Below are positions 25,100 to 39,180 of a stretch of 64,000 nucleotides of DNA, one piece after another. Positions within the stretch are counted from its first letter, which is position 1. Each line of letters begins with the position of its first letter. Source of the stretch: Syngnathus acus (taxonomy: Eukaryota > Chordata > Actinopteri > Syngnathiformes > Syngnathidae); the NCBI RefSeq assembly GCF_901709675.1, contig NC_051095.1, forward strand, positions 9,513,956 through 9,577,955. Direction: 5' to 3'. Made by a program: the position numbers and the translations under genes. Under the pieces are notes generated by a model that was not told the DNA's origin, did not search any database, and saw only the letters and a program-made list of their open reading frames with translations.

Positions 25100-26690
25100 C
25101 CAGGCACGTTTTGTGAAAAGCCCCCTAAGAGCCGCCTTGCCGGAGGTCTCCAGAGCATATCGAGCTCATCAGAAACAAAAGCAGCGCCGTGCGCACGCCG
25201 CACTGCCTCCTTCCTTCCTTCCTCCTTCTTCCTCCACCGCTACCACTGCCGCCTCCCTGCTTTACATGACAATAAGTCATCAGTCTATTGGGCCCGTCGT
25301 CCGGCCGAGCTGCAGCATCATTGATCCCCCCCACAACACCGCACCCACCCACCCACCGCATCTCTAATTAGAATTTAATAGCGCCGCAGTAGAAGCAGAG
25401 AAGGAGAGCAGCCCTCCTTTTGCCCTTTAATTCAATCACAGCACTTGGAAATAATGAAAGTTGGGTGACGATTCTCCCTGATGCAATTTGCTCGCCCCAA
25501 GCTTTTAAAAGGCAGCCTGAGAACCTTTTGCCACACTTTCGCCATTTTTCTATCTCTTGCCTCCAATGCGAATTACAGGATGCTCATCTGCTGAATATTT
25601 GTCCACATGATTCCATCTTGAAATGCTCAATGTCACGTTTTTGCCCCCCCCCCCAACAAAAAAACAAAACAAGGTTGTGTCACGCGAGCACCTGTCGTCG
25701 TTTTGTGTATATTTCATGAGTTGCGACACAAAAGTCCATTTTTTCTGTGTATATTGTGATCATGGATAGAATGATATTAGCATTCTATTCTTTTCTATGC
25801 TAGGAGTAATTGCCATAGTATTAAAAATACTGAAACATATTTTAGGAACATCATTGTACATGCTTTTCTTTGACATCACTATTCTGACAGTCAATGAGCC
25901 ATTTTTCACAAGTGATTTATTTACATTCTATGAACCCCATTTACCATTCATGAATAAATGGATACAGATTCTTACATATTGAAATCTTCACCAGTAATAA
26001 TATCATTAATATTTATAGTGTTCTACAAACTTCCTGATGTTTTTCATATCAATATTAATTTTTCTTTTCCATTATTTGTCCACTAAACTAATTATTTCCC
26101 TCAACAGCACTTGAAGTAAATGTATTTCATATTTTTGTGTAATTGTATTTTAACATTTTTAGGAAAAACAATTTTGGGGGGGGGGATTAAATATTCATGT
26201 CTATTTACAAGTGATAATAATTATTTACTAGCTTCCAATTTTTTCATAATTCGTTAATGTCTATCATTGGTGCAATTTTTTTGTAATGAAATGTGAATGA
26301 TGAAACCATTACAACAACGAATGCTTTAAAAGTTTAATGTATTATTTTAAAAAACATACAACAACTATAAGACCAATCATATAGTCGTTAAAGACATCAA
26401 AATGTCTCCATTGTCATTCAATCGACTTCCACATTGTCCTAATTGTCTCAATTGCTTTTATTATTGCTTTTATGCGTCCCCGCGCTGCAGTAAACAGTCA
26501 CCCCACTAATCAAACAACAATCATGCTGACACGCGTTTCATGAGTATATTAATACAGATTTCACTGTCTTCACGCAACGAACACTTAAAATGCGCCATCA
26601 ATTCAATAGAGTACTTTCCCGCATAAAAGCCAGTCATGCAAATGCATTTCAAGTGCATCGTGTTTGTTTGCTTTAAGTGTACTATTTAAT
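25100..26690. other. PHOX2B upstream region
   Basis: The first ~300 bp are GC-rich, with CCTTC/CCTCC repeats at about 25206-25240 and CCACC near 25345. The rest is AT-rich with no coding frame or transposon recognised. Presumably promoter-proximal regulatory DNA. Confidence 0.45.
25375..25390. promoter_or_regulatory. Candidate homeodomain double site upstream of PHOX2B
   Basis: CTAATTAGAATTTAATAG contains a TAATTA core next to a second inverted TAAT-like half site about 430 bp upstream of the start codon. PHOX2-type paired-like proteins bind such dimeric TAAT sites; autoregulation is only an inference. Confidence 0.3.
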
Positions 26691-26724
26691 TCATCCATCC
26701 ATTTTCTGATCAAATAATTTGTTA

Positions 26725-26725
26725 C

Positions 26726-26820
<95 letters not shown>

Positions 26821-27116
26821 GTATATATATATAGATGTATATATATATATAGATGTATATATATATAGATATAGATATAGATATAGATAGATATAGATAT
26901 AGATAGATGTGTATATATATATATATATAGATATAGATAGATGTGTATATATATATATATATATAGATAGATAGATGTATATATAGATAGATATAGATAG
27001 ATGTATATGTATATATATAGATAGATGTATATATATATATATATATATATATAGATGTATATATATCTATATCTATAGATATATAGATATAGATATAGAT
27101 ATAGATATATATATAT
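26725..27116. repeat. GATA microsatellite grading into complex TA/GATA repeat
   Basis: About 24 perfect GATA units (26725-26821) followed by ~300 bp of mixed GTATATATATA and GATAGATATA blocks. It is preceded by CATCCATCCATTTTCTG, which resembles the L2 tail, so the repeat may have grown from a LINE tail. Confidence 0.9.
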
Positions 27117-27178
27117 CAAAGTCAAAGTCAGCTTTATTGTCAATCCCTTCATATGTCAAGACACACAAAGAAATATGT
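27117..27178. mobile_element. Short dispersed-repeat tail (CAGCTTTATTGTCAAT...)
   Basis: TCAAAGTCAAAGTCAGCTTT, then TTGTCAATCCCTTCATATG and GTCAAGACACACAAAGAAA; I recognise this as a segment common in fish genomes next to simple repeats. The element class is not certain. Confidence 0.4.
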
Positions 27179-27185
27179 GTGAGAT

Positions 27186-27220
27186 ATGTGTGTGTGTGCG
27201 CGCGCGTGTGTGTGCGTGTG

Positions 27221-27260
<40 letters not shown>

Positions 27261-27280
27261 TGTGTGTGTATGTGTCATTT
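27186..27280. repeat. TG microsatellite
   Basis: Interrupted TG/CG dinucleotide run. Confidence 0.9.
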
Positions 27281-28860
<1,580 letters not shown>

Positions 28861-29362
28861 TTTAGGGAGGTGGTAACGAGTGATGGGAGGGGTCGTTCTG
28901 TCACTCTTCATTGTCATCATTGATAAGGCCTCCCATTCACTTTCTGTGTGCATGTGTGTTTATAGCAACGTTTAAGCTTGATGTCTCAATTGGACACCAA
29001 GCAAGAAAAGGGTTACATTATTTGCGCAAAAACAATAAATAAATACATAAATAAATAAATAGATAGATAGTCCATGTATCAAGTCCACTTGACATACAAT
29101 CAAATTTTTAGGCCCTGGTACACACTTAGAGAGCAAGGCAGTCTTAGATAGGTTGCACACACACACACTATAAAATATTGCATATTTGATCGGAAATGTG
29201 CTTTTTAATGCCACGAATCCCCTCAACAGCTACACGAAATGTCTTGTTTTAGACTCAGTGACAAATGTGACAACAAAGTAGCCGCGAGCTGTGTTCGAGA
29301 AACGTCGTGTTTCTCGGCATGCAGATGGAACGTGACATCTGGAGAAGACCAAAATTCAATTA

Positions 29363-29481
<119 letters not shown>

Positions 29482-29599
29482 AGTGCGTGTGCATACACCA
29501 GCATAAAAATATGGCAGAGATGCACTCAGACTTGTTGTTCATAGGCGGCAGGTGGTGCAACCAGCCTGTTAGAATGTCATATGTCTTTATATGTCATAT

Positions 29600-29920
29600 G
29601 TCAAAATTTTAGGGATTCATATCTTGAGCAGATAGTCAGCTATTTTTGTTTGAAGCAGGCATTTTAGGCAAATTCCAGAGCTTTGGAAAAACAAAAAACA
29701 GGAAAAAAAATCCCTTTCACAAATCAAAATGTCCAGGAAATCAGGCACTTTTATTTGAAGCAGCTATTTCGGGAAAATTCCAGTTTTATCCATCAACACT
29801 AAATTAGCTGGACATAGCTGTCATAACAGCGCGCACGAAAAAGTCTCAAGCACCGACAAACAAAATTGAAAAGAAAGTCGGCCATTTTGGTTTGGTTCAT
29901 CGAAGTGGTCTGACCATATA
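29600..29920. repeat. Dispersed CCATTTTGGTTTG repeat, degenerate copies
   Basis: Two approximate copies of GTTTGAAGCAG-CATTTTAGG-AAATTCCAG (29650 and 29755), then AAAAGTCTCAAGCACC and GGCCATTTTGGTTTGGTTCA (29878-29897). Same family as at 12345, 42040 and 43190. Confidence 0.5.
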
Positions 29921-30539
29921 GAGGATTGGCCATAAGAAAGGCGGTGAGGGTGCGAGGGCCAAGAAGCAGGAGCCTCCTAAGCGCATCTGTCCCTCCATCA
30001 GCCTTTAAGTGACCAGGCAGAAGACCCGTGGTTGCTGCATTAGCATAAAAATCTCATTCCAGGGATGAGATCAGGAAATGTACGAGCCTCCGACGTGGCC
30101 TTGGCACGGCCGAGGGGATCAATCCCTAAATGACTCCAACCTCCACGTGGACATTAACGCAGGCAAATACCCATCGACCCGACGTCCAAATCCGATTTGG
30201 ACGGAGGAAAAAAAGACGTGATCATTAAATCTCTTTGCCCGGCGTTCAGGAATTTGATTCATAAAATCGTCGGGATTAAATTCTTATCGGGAGCGCTTGT
30301 CATCGTTTTGGTCAGGCAGCTGCTTAACGCGACTGCTCGATGGCCTTCATAAGATTTCGGCTTGTAAATAAACTTGTAATTTAATCCTGGCTGCTCCACC
30401 ACAACCGTGCCTTGTTTGCTGCATAGTCGTACTGTGCAGGGAGGCGCAGGCATGGTGGGTGCACACCTTGTGATTTTATACACAAATTGAGAAGATTAAG
30501 CTCGTACATATTTGTCGTTTATAAAATCTCGGTTCTGTT

Positions 30540-31720
30540 AGTGTGGCTCTTTGGGGATGTGTGAAATGTTTTAGCTGGGGTATTGAAGGCTGAACCCTTT
30601 GTCAGTGATTCCCAAAGTGGTGCGAGCACAACAGGGCTGCATGAATGTTCTTCAGGGGGTGCACAAGAGTACAAATTTAATGATTTTTTTTTTTTTTTTA
30701 ATAAGCAGTGTGCATGCACCATCTGTCAGGATTTTAAAAGACTGCTTCAGAGCATGAATTAAAAACGGGTGTGTGCACCACTGATGGTGCGTCAAATTGA
30801 ATAATGATTATTTGAAACTCTCATTGTGATAATGATAATAATAATGACAAAGATAATGGTACAGATGATGATGATAATTCAATATAAGAAGAATAAGAAC
30901 ACAAAAAGAAGAAGTAGAGCTTGAAACATGTGGAAAAGGGACTCGCATACTAATGCACGCACCACTTGGAGTGAGGTAACAATCTTACTTTGTGTTATTT
31001 TTTTTGTTTTTGTCTTGTTGTTGTTGAAGAACCATATCAGGATGTTGAAGGTTCTGCGCAGAAAACCTTTTGTTTTCTAGCAGAGATTCCCAAATTGGAG
31101 CACAAGCCATTGGAAATGAGCAAATTCTAATATGAATTATACAGGATAGAATGTTTTTGTTTTCATTTGTATTGTTGTGCCAAGATGTAGAAGGCCGTGC
31201 ATTTTTTAACAATTTTTCTGGAATGAGAATTGGGACATAGTAAGACACATTTTTATTTGTGCTGTTGTTTTCAAGAACTGTTTCAGGATTCTGAAGGGGA
31301 TGCACGGCTTTAAACTTTCTGCTCTTGCGAGAATTCACCAACTGATGCATGCACCCTTGGAAGTGCGCAAACTGTAATATCACTAACTACATACATATTT
31401 ACATTTTTGTTTTGCTGTTTTTGAACGACTGTATTAAGATGTCAAAGGTGGTGCGCAGTTTGAAATATCTTCCTAAGTGACTGGGGTGCACTAATTGTAG
31501 GAATAACGATATAAAGTGAGCAATAACAATAATAATACATTTAATTTTGAAAGCCCCATTAAAATGAATTGCTTGGGATGCTGACGACATTGCATGGGGA
31601 TGCTGAAGGGGGTGCGCATATGGGCTGATGTATGGGGAAGGGCAGCGGGTCCTGTTTGCCTTCTTGTTGCCACACATTCCCTCCCAAATGTTTTTGAAAG
31701 CGTCTTGAAGCATCATCAGT
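30540..31720. repeat. Degenerate tandem repeat with GGTGCGCA / GTGCATGCACC words
   Basis: A loosely periodic block (roughly 130-200 bp) in which AGGATGTTGAAGG-GGTGCGCA-TTTGAAAC and GGTGCACAAG / GATGCATGCACCCTTGG recur (for example 30655, 30705, 31040, 31190, 31290, 31340, 31440, 31600), with AT-rich TTTTTGTTTTTG spacers. Strongly diverged. Confidence 0.55.
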
Positions 31721-32450
31721 TTTACGCTGGGAGGTCAAGGCATATTTTATCGTCCATTGCGCACCGCCCTCCCGCCTCCGCATGAGCAATCGACAGCGAT
31801 TAGGCCTCGGCGGCCTCATAAATCAGCCGCGTGACCCGTTATTATTGTTGAATTCAATAGCTGTTGGGGAAGTGAGGGTCAGTGTCATTAACTGGCTCCC
31901 TCCCTCTCCATGCCGTGCACCCCACCCCTCCCTCCCACCCTATCCGCGGGCCCCCTGAAGGCATGTGGCCCCTCTATACAAGGACCTGCTGGCTAATAAT
32001 GCCTAAAAGCTTAATCACACATGCATTAAGCGACAGACAGCGGCCTTTTGTGCGTGCGACCGGCTTTACTGGAATGAGGCGATTAATGGTCATCTGAGCG
32101 GCAGGCGACAAGGCGGCGCAGAGAATGATGGAGCGTTTTTTAATGGAGCTGTGCGGGCGGGCAGGCGGGGGGTCTCGCCAAGAGGAAGCGCAGCCGGGCG
32201 GGCCACAATTACAGTAGCCCCTCGTTTTTTGCCATCCATCATAAAATGTCAAGGTTGTCGGGTGTTATTCGGCGCTTTGTGATGTTTGTATGAACGCCCT
32301 CCCTCCGTGCGCGATGCATTATCATATGCAAGCACCTGCGTGAACCCCAGCAGCATTACTTTCATATTTGGATATGATCACTTGATTTGGCCTGCGGCCT
32401 CCACCTGCATCAACAAGGCGTCACGCTGCTCATTTGCTTAAGGCCCATTA
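31720..32450. promoter_or_regulatory. Candidate conserved non-coding element(s) upstream of PHOX2B
   Basis: Complex, non-repetitive, GC-balanced sequence inside an AT-rich desert. It holds several homeodomain-type cores (GGCTAATAATGCC near 31990, GGCGATTAATGGTCATC near 32078, TTTTTAATGGAGC near 32137) and no coding frame. The regulatory role is inferred from sequence texture and from the position near a developmental gene. Confidence 0.35.
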
Positions 32451-33090
32451 AGACATGAACCAGGCACATCACTAATAAGGAGCTGGGTGCATGTAGTAGG
32501 GAAAACGGTGTGACTGCAAACATTTCCTCGGGGAGCTCTGCTCCAAAATGGCGGCATACAAGATGCAGTATAAGGACTTAGAATTGGGACACAAATATGG
32601 ACTATTTTAGTCGGCTTTAACAAAAGTGATGGGACCTCAAACAATGCCTTGAGGAACTCCAGTTTAATGAAATGAATGGCACCTGACTGTTACCTGTGAT
32701 CGTCGGTGCGTCAGTGAAATTATGTGACATCTTTTAGTGGCCTTTACTTTCATCCAGCTTAAGGCACATGGGTACAATAGTCATGCTGTGTAATCAGCAT
32801 CTCGATATGCCAAACCCTGGTGGTTGGTGGACTATTTCAGCAAAGGAGTTTTCACTCACACAGATTTAGATGTAGAGTAATAGGACTTTTTGTGTATAAT
32901 GTTACCCTTGGCCCTTTCAGTTCATCTCAAGAAACCAAAACTTTGTGTGTGTGAATCTGGCAAAAGTATTGGGACACCTTCATGAAGCAAAACCATTGAT
33001 TTTGTCCCCTTATGCACGTTTGACTGCTCACTCCATTGACATTGTACACCACCCATGCTCCCTCCTCCTTCCTTCCCGCTGTTTCATCTT
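32451..33090. other. Intergenic, nothing recognised
   Basis: No gene. The 17-nt word CAAAAGTATTGGGACAC (32961) also occurs in a LIMCH1 intron (17701), probably a transposon-end relic. Confidence 0.5.
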
Positions 33091-33600
33091 GACGTGACAA
33101 ATCGCCGCGTGTGCACTTTGCGAGCGAATGCAGGCCTCCTCATCATCGCCGGCTGCAAATTTGATCAGAGCCCACCGAGGGGACCCCAAAGGCCCCCGGT
33201 CGCCTAATGATGAATCGTCGCATTAGGATTCATGTTTATGCATCGCTGTTTTGCGTGCGGTGTTTTCAAAATGGATCCTGTGGTCTTTTTCAATCCACGT
33301 GTTCGCTACGGTGGAAATCAGGTGGGGGTCAAAGGTCGTCCGGGCCCGGTCCCAAGTGCAGGCCGAATCCTCGGAATGAAAGCCCGCCGGCCCCAGGGAT
33401 GATATGGACTCGGTGGAAAGCGTAAGAGGAGCAATAAAGCTTAATGTGATCATCGGAGACGGCTCTCAAAATGGAAGGCGCGCTCCCAAAACCCACGAGG
33501 TGACAGTATGATGAAGTTTCTATTGGATTTGCCAAGAGGAGAGCCGGGGCGTCGAAGAACCCCAAAGCGGCCACGCCGGCACGCCGGAGATGAAATTGAT
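33091..33600. promoter_or_regulatory. Candidate conserved non-coding element
   Basis: Complex GC-balanced island with CCTAATGATGAATCGTCGC and CATTAGGATTCATGTTTATG near 33205-33240 and no repeats or coding frame. Regulatory function is inferred. Confidence 0.35.
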
Positions 33601-34030
33601 AGGCAATATGTGTTCATAAGAACAATTACACTGGCAGTGATGCACCAGATTGCAACGCGAGTGCTGAAAAAAAGCTGAAAAAGCCTCAATGGATGCGTCA
33701 TATGAGAACTTTATTGTGCCAATACTGACACTGTGTTCATTCCAACTAAAAAGCACGTCTCATTTGATTTCTAATATTGCAATTGGATAGGAGGTGAAAA
33801 ATATCATCATTAAAATTGTATTGTTAGCGGTACTCTTACATAGCAGCAGTATTCCTATTTTAAGATTTAAACACCGGCAGGTTCTTATTTAAATGTTGCA
33901 CAGTTGTCATAGTAATCATAATAATAGTCCCGGTGAAGCAGCATGTGGCTTATTTTCCATTATTTTTGCACATACCATTTTACGTAATTGTCAACAATTT
34001 AGCTGTGATCACAAGGTCGCATTTTTATTA

Positions 34031-34198
34031 CCGTAATTTTCGGACTATAAGTCGCGGTTTTTTTCATAGTTTGGGTGGGGGGGCGACTTATACTCAGGAG
34101 CGACTTGTATACATATATATGTTTTTTTTCACTTTTTTGGGCATTTTATGGCTGGTGCGACTTATACTCCGGTGCGACTTATAGTCCGAAAATTACGG
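34031..34198. mobile_element. 168-bp MITE with perfect 25-bp inverted termini, TA target
   Basis: Both ends read CCGTAATTTTCGGACTATAA (inverted, 25 bp identical) and are flanked by TA, as for Tc1/mariner-type insertions. Internal GCGACTTATACTC words repeat the terminal sequence. Identical termini imply recent movement. No coding capacity. Confidence 0.9.
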
Positions 34199-34579
34199 TA
34201 CTCATTGTACAAACTTGTCAAAAATATGTCTTCAGTAGGGACAATTTTTTCCTCCAATGACATATTTTTAAATTTTTTTCAAAGTTAACTGGAGGATCAT
34301 TTTGTGTATTATATTTCCTAAAAAAAACAACATGTTATATTTGTGACCGTTTTGTACACTTAATTTTAACTTTGAGTGGGGTAGAGGGTAAGGTCTGGAA
34401 ACAAGTTCAATTAATAGGATACATTTTATTTAATAGTTTGAGTTTGAGCGTTGCATTTTTCATGTCACACTCATCAATGAACCTTAAGATGAGCCAAGTA
34501 GCTTCAGTTATGTAAGAGCAACAACATGACGGAAGGGGCCAGATGGGCTCTTGTTTGTCTTTTATTCTTGTGTCTTTTA

Positions 34580-35039
34580 TTTTAAAAGCCATCGTTCCAC
34601 CCGCCCTCTACTTCCTCCTCCTCGTAGGTTTGCATGAGAATCAGAAGCAGCTTTCGGCGGGACCGGGACCCGTCGGTCCACGTGGACGGGATTGATGTCA
34701 TTGTCTCGTCACGCTGACCTTTGCTGTAATGGCCGCGGCAGACATCGCAAACTCTCACATCAATTTGGCCCAATTGGATGTGGCATGTCTCGGCTAACTC
34801 AATTTGCCCAGAAATGCACCTGTCTCTGCCTCGCCTACCCCCCAACCCGCCCCGTATAGATTAACTCCCCAGCGGGGAGAGGGGGAATTGGAAGGAGGGG
34901 TCAGTGGATCAGCAGCCAACTCCCCCCGACCCCCTCCTTCAAAAACCCTCACTTACATGCACATCAACACAGAGTTCTCATCTTCCACTCTGATCTTTTC
35001 CCTCCTTCTTACTTTGTAGATGTTGCCTTTGTGTGTCCG

Positions 35040-35071
<32 letters not shown>

Positions 35072-35140
35072 TGTGTGTGTGGGCAGAGCAGAAGGAGAGC
35101 CATTAGCCAGCCTCTAATTACATTAGTGAGACGTTAAAGG
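34580..35140. promoter_or_regulatory. Candidate non-coding element with GCGT microsatellite
   Basis: Complex sequence (CATCAATTTGGCCCAATTGG near 34759) followed by a GCGT tetranucleotide run at 35037-35083. No coding frame. Regulatory role only inferred. Confidence 0.3.
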
Positions 35141-36340
35141 GGGGATGTGAGTTTAAACAGCCAGCAGCAGAGACAAGATGGAAAGAGGGGGTGATGTGGG
35201 GGGCGGGTAAAAGTTGTTATTAAGGTGGTCCGTGACTGGTGTGTGTGTGTGTGTGTGTGTGTCACTGATGACAAATGGGCATTGCGCATGCGAGCATTAG
35301 GTAAATGAGCACTGTGCTGCAAGGTGGGGAAGCACACATGCATGCAGCCTCCATCTCCAAGCAGACACTGTTGGCCAATAAACGCCACCCTCTAGTAGCC
35401 CCCCCCCCCCTACTCGAAAAAGGAGACATTAAAAATAAAAACAAATAGCTAATAACGGAGATTGGTTCATAGATGTTACTGTTCATGAACAGACATCAAA
35501 ATATTTGCAATCTTGTTACTTGTTTCTATAATATTCATGTTAAATTACCATGAATCAATTAAGTAAACCAAACCAGCAGTCCTTGACAGGATAAGAGGTC
35601 ATGAAAATGTATGGATGGATGAATGGAAAACACAGACTAATTTTATATTTTGTATCATAAAAAATCATTAGCAAAACTAGGAAGTTAGAGTAAAATATAA
35701 AGAAGTATGGAATTTTATTTGTGACACAGCTCTTTATCCATTACTGTTCAAAAATTAGAATAAAAATGATGTGGGATATTTATCCTAAATTCTTAATAAA
35801 GCATCAAACATTCTCCTTACAATATTATGCTCTATGCTGTTCTGCTTATCTAAACATAGTTTTCTGATCAATATTGTGTTTGTAGAAAATGAATTAAGCA
35901 GCAAATCCACCCGTTCTTATCCAACGTTGTGGGGTGGCCATTTTGCCACTTGCTGATGACTGAAACTGACATCACAAGTGCCTCAGGGTAACAACCAATT
36001 TGTTGTTTGGGTATGGGCATGACATGTTATCAAACCATAGGCACATTTTTGGAATACATTTAAATGTTTCTTTATTGTTTTATACATTTTGTAAATTAAT
36101 ATAATTTTTTATTTTCAATATTTAAAATGTTAAAAAAACAATATAGACAAAAATATCTTTGTTCTCAATTGAAATGATTTTTTGTTTAGATTTACATTAC
36201 TCACATCAACAGTAATATTTCTTATTATGGTTTTTGAAATGCAAATCAATTGGACAGTGCACTGTGGTTTTCTATCGTCTTTATAGTATGTAGAAACCTC
36301 TGCAATATATTCTGGGAAATGTAAAGCACAAACGCGTGAC
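35141..36340. other. Intergenic, mostly AT-rich
   Basis: GT run at 35239-35263, C10 at about 35401-35410, otherwise nothing recognised. Confidence 0.5.
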
Positions 36341-36640
36341 CCCTACTGCAGCCCCCCAACACCGGTGTAGTCCACTGCGGAGACGTTGAGCACACAGTCC
36401 AGCAGCCCCCCTGACCCCGCGCTGTCCCCCATTATGGAGCAGTCAGAAAGCTTTTAGAGGCTACGCTAACGGCCAAAGATGGATGGTGGAAAATAAGAAG
36501 AGAGGAGCATAGGGTGAAGGGGTGGTTGGGGGCTGGGGGGAGCAGGTGGCTAAGAAGAGAACGTCTCACTTAATGCCGCTAATTCAATAATTAGGAAAAG
36601 TGGAGTTCACAGAGACACACAGGCACACACAAGGAACCCA

Positions 36641-36815
36641 TGAATGGATGGATGGATGGATAGATAGATGGATGAAAAGACTCCCCCTCAAAGTTAGCTT
36701 GGTATGGTCGGCTCGCTGGCAGGCTGGCTAGCTGGCTGGCTGGACGGATGGATGGACGGACGGATGGATCGACGGATGGATTGACGGATGGATGAATGGA
36801 GGGATAAATGGATGA
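36641..36815. repeat. GGAT/GGCT tetranucleotide repeat block
   Basis: Runs of GATG, GGCT, GGAC and GGAT units, imperfect, covering about 175 bp. Confidence 0.8.
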
Positions 36816-38060
36816 TAGATAAAAAGGTGCATCAATCGATGGACGGAGACAGAACAAGGCCCCTCCTTACGTGATAACTGCAGACGTTACCTCGGGTGAC
36901 TTTTCATTTCATGCGTGACCTGATGCAAAAACCGCAATGTTTGTGCGCACGCACGTGCTTGCATATGCAACAGAAGTCGTGTTATGATGTGATTACGGTC
37001 TATTGCTTCCTGTAATTACATCACATGATTTCTTCCTCCTCTATTGTTTATTCTTCTGTACTCCGGTAAAAGACAATCACATCTGGCTTGAGATGAGACC
37101 ATTCTGCTTTTAGATGCTTTACGTCGCTTTGTTTGTTTGGACAATCGACTCCACAAGCTGAAATTGATCCATATGATGGCTCAAACAAAATGGACACTGA
37201 ACCTCAAGATTTATTATTTTTCACTTGTGCATTTTAAAAAATAATGACGTCTGTTCCATGCTTCTTGCATGTGTGTTCATTTTTTATTGGTGTGTTAACT
37301 TTTTGTTCCTGTCAAAGAGCGACTGGCAATACAGTACTATAATTATTACTCGTTTTATCTCCACTCTTTGGCGAATCTGAAGCCCAACATGGCCGAACTA
37401 GATGCAGGCGGGCGGGGCCTGCCAGTCGGTGAAAGATGGCCGTCTTTACGAGGCCAGACGCGGCCAAAGAAAAATAACCAATCGGGCCAACTCTGATGGC
37501 CGCTGAATATATCGGGCACTCTGCCTTGAGTGTGCGTATGCGTTTGTGTGCGTGCGCGTGTGTGTTTATGTGTGTGTGGCTGGAGCGGCGGGGCGGGGGG
37601 CCGAGGGGTTAAGTAGGATAGAAGGCGGCCATACTTCAGATTGGCAGCAAGCTGCTGCAAGGATAATCTAATCACAGGATGCAATTCAATTAGGGCGGAG
37701 GGTCTCTGGGGCCAAGCAGCCAGCCAGGCAGCAGTCGTTGCCACTACTGGGGAGGACGAGGATGGGGAGCTGCTATGAGGGTGGGGGGGTGCTTCTTGCC
37801 TCTGCCAGGACTGCATGAATGCAGATGAAATTTGAAATATGAAAATCTGCTATAATTTATGGATGGTGTCAGGATGCTGCTGGAGGCAAAGGGTGGTGGG
37901 GTGGGTATGGTTGTGGAGGGGGGTGAGGAAGATGAAGAGTTTGTTTTCATGGTTGCCTCTTGTGTGAATGATCTATCCCGCAAACACTTTCACACTGCTG
38001 TTGTTTCATACTGGTTTGCACAAGGCAACTTTGCTTGATGTCCATCCGTCCATCAGTCCA
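36816..38060. other. Intergenic, no gene seen
   Basis: Includes a GC-rich complex island at about 37370-37800 (for example GGGCCAACTCTGATGGCC, then AAGGATAATCTAATCACAGG near 37659). No coding frame with family similarity; the island may be regulatory. Confidence 0.4.
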
Positions 38061-38082
38061 GCCGTCTGTCTGTCTGTGTGAC

Positions 38083-38114
<32 letters not shown>

Positions 38115-38218
38115 ATCTTTTCATCATTCCTTGGTCATTAATGTGTGCGTGTGTGTGTGTGTGTGTCTGCGTGCGTGTGTGTGCGTGTGTGTGTGTGTGT
38201 GTGCGTGCATGTGTGTGA
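38061..38218. repeat. CTGT and TG microsatellites
   Basis: CTGT units to about 38115, then a TG/CG run from about 38142. Confidence 0.9.
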
Positions 38219-39180
38219 GAAGAGTGTGAGAAGCTCTTAGACAGATTATTGCTCATTACAGGCGTCCATTATGTCAGGAGGAATCCTTTTTCATTTGCAC
38301 AAGTCTTCCTGGAGATTTTTTTTTCTTATTTATCCGAGCATCCATTATCGGAGCTGGGAAATCAGATTAGGCTGTGATGATTCTCCGCTTGCCAATAATT
38401 TCCCTCAGTGCACATCTCGGCCTTGTGTTGACCCTCCAGCCGCGTACAACAACAGCGACACCGCAGCGCAGTAATTGCATTAAATGAAGTGTTTGATGTA
38501 AATTTAAATGTTGATAGCCAACAGTCCAGCCGAATTTCCATTTCATGTCAATGAAACGGAAATGTATTGAGTAAATGCTACGACGTACAAATCTGTAAGC
38601 TGTTTATTTGTTATAAAATCGGTGTTTCTGTATCTTAACGGAGAGAATGATATTTGAAATTGTGAAAATTCAGACAGCAAATAATTTCAATATTGTGATT
38701 GCGATTTACGACACAATTTTTTCCCCCCGCAAACACTAGGAATAAATTAATGTTTCAAGTTCACATTTATAAATATTTCAGTCCTGTCGGTTACGATTAC
38801 TATTAAAAGAAATGCAAGTGAACTAGAAATTCATGTAGAACACATTTTATTGACTTCAATGAGTTGTCAACTTAAATACTTTTAGGCTTTCAAGCATTCA
38901 CTATGACAACTTTCAAAAAAAATCTAAAAAATGGTGTTGCAAACATAAGTCAGTATGTCATCTACTGATTATAACAATAACCAAAACTAATGTGCGGTTT
39001 CATCACGTTAACTTGTGTTGTATGTTTCAACTCCGTATGCACTGAACCAATCCAATTTCAGACACTTGCGATTATGGACGTCTTTGGAGTGAATGATTCG
39101 GAACACAGTGACAAACCCCGCAGAGTAAACTATGGCAGTCATCGGGACTTCCTGTCAATCTGCAGTCATGTAGTCCGGCG
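38219..39180. other. Intergenic: complex island then AT-rich DNA
   Basis: The island at about 38230-38480 (TTATTGCTCATTACAGGCG, CAGATTAGGCTGTGATGATT) looks like unique conserved-type sequence; 38480-39180 is AT-rich and featureless. Confidence 0.35.

Noticed and set aside
26691-27152. 153-residue minus-strand frame rich in Ile/Tyr/Leu
   Set aside because: Translation of the GATA/TA repeat, not a gene.
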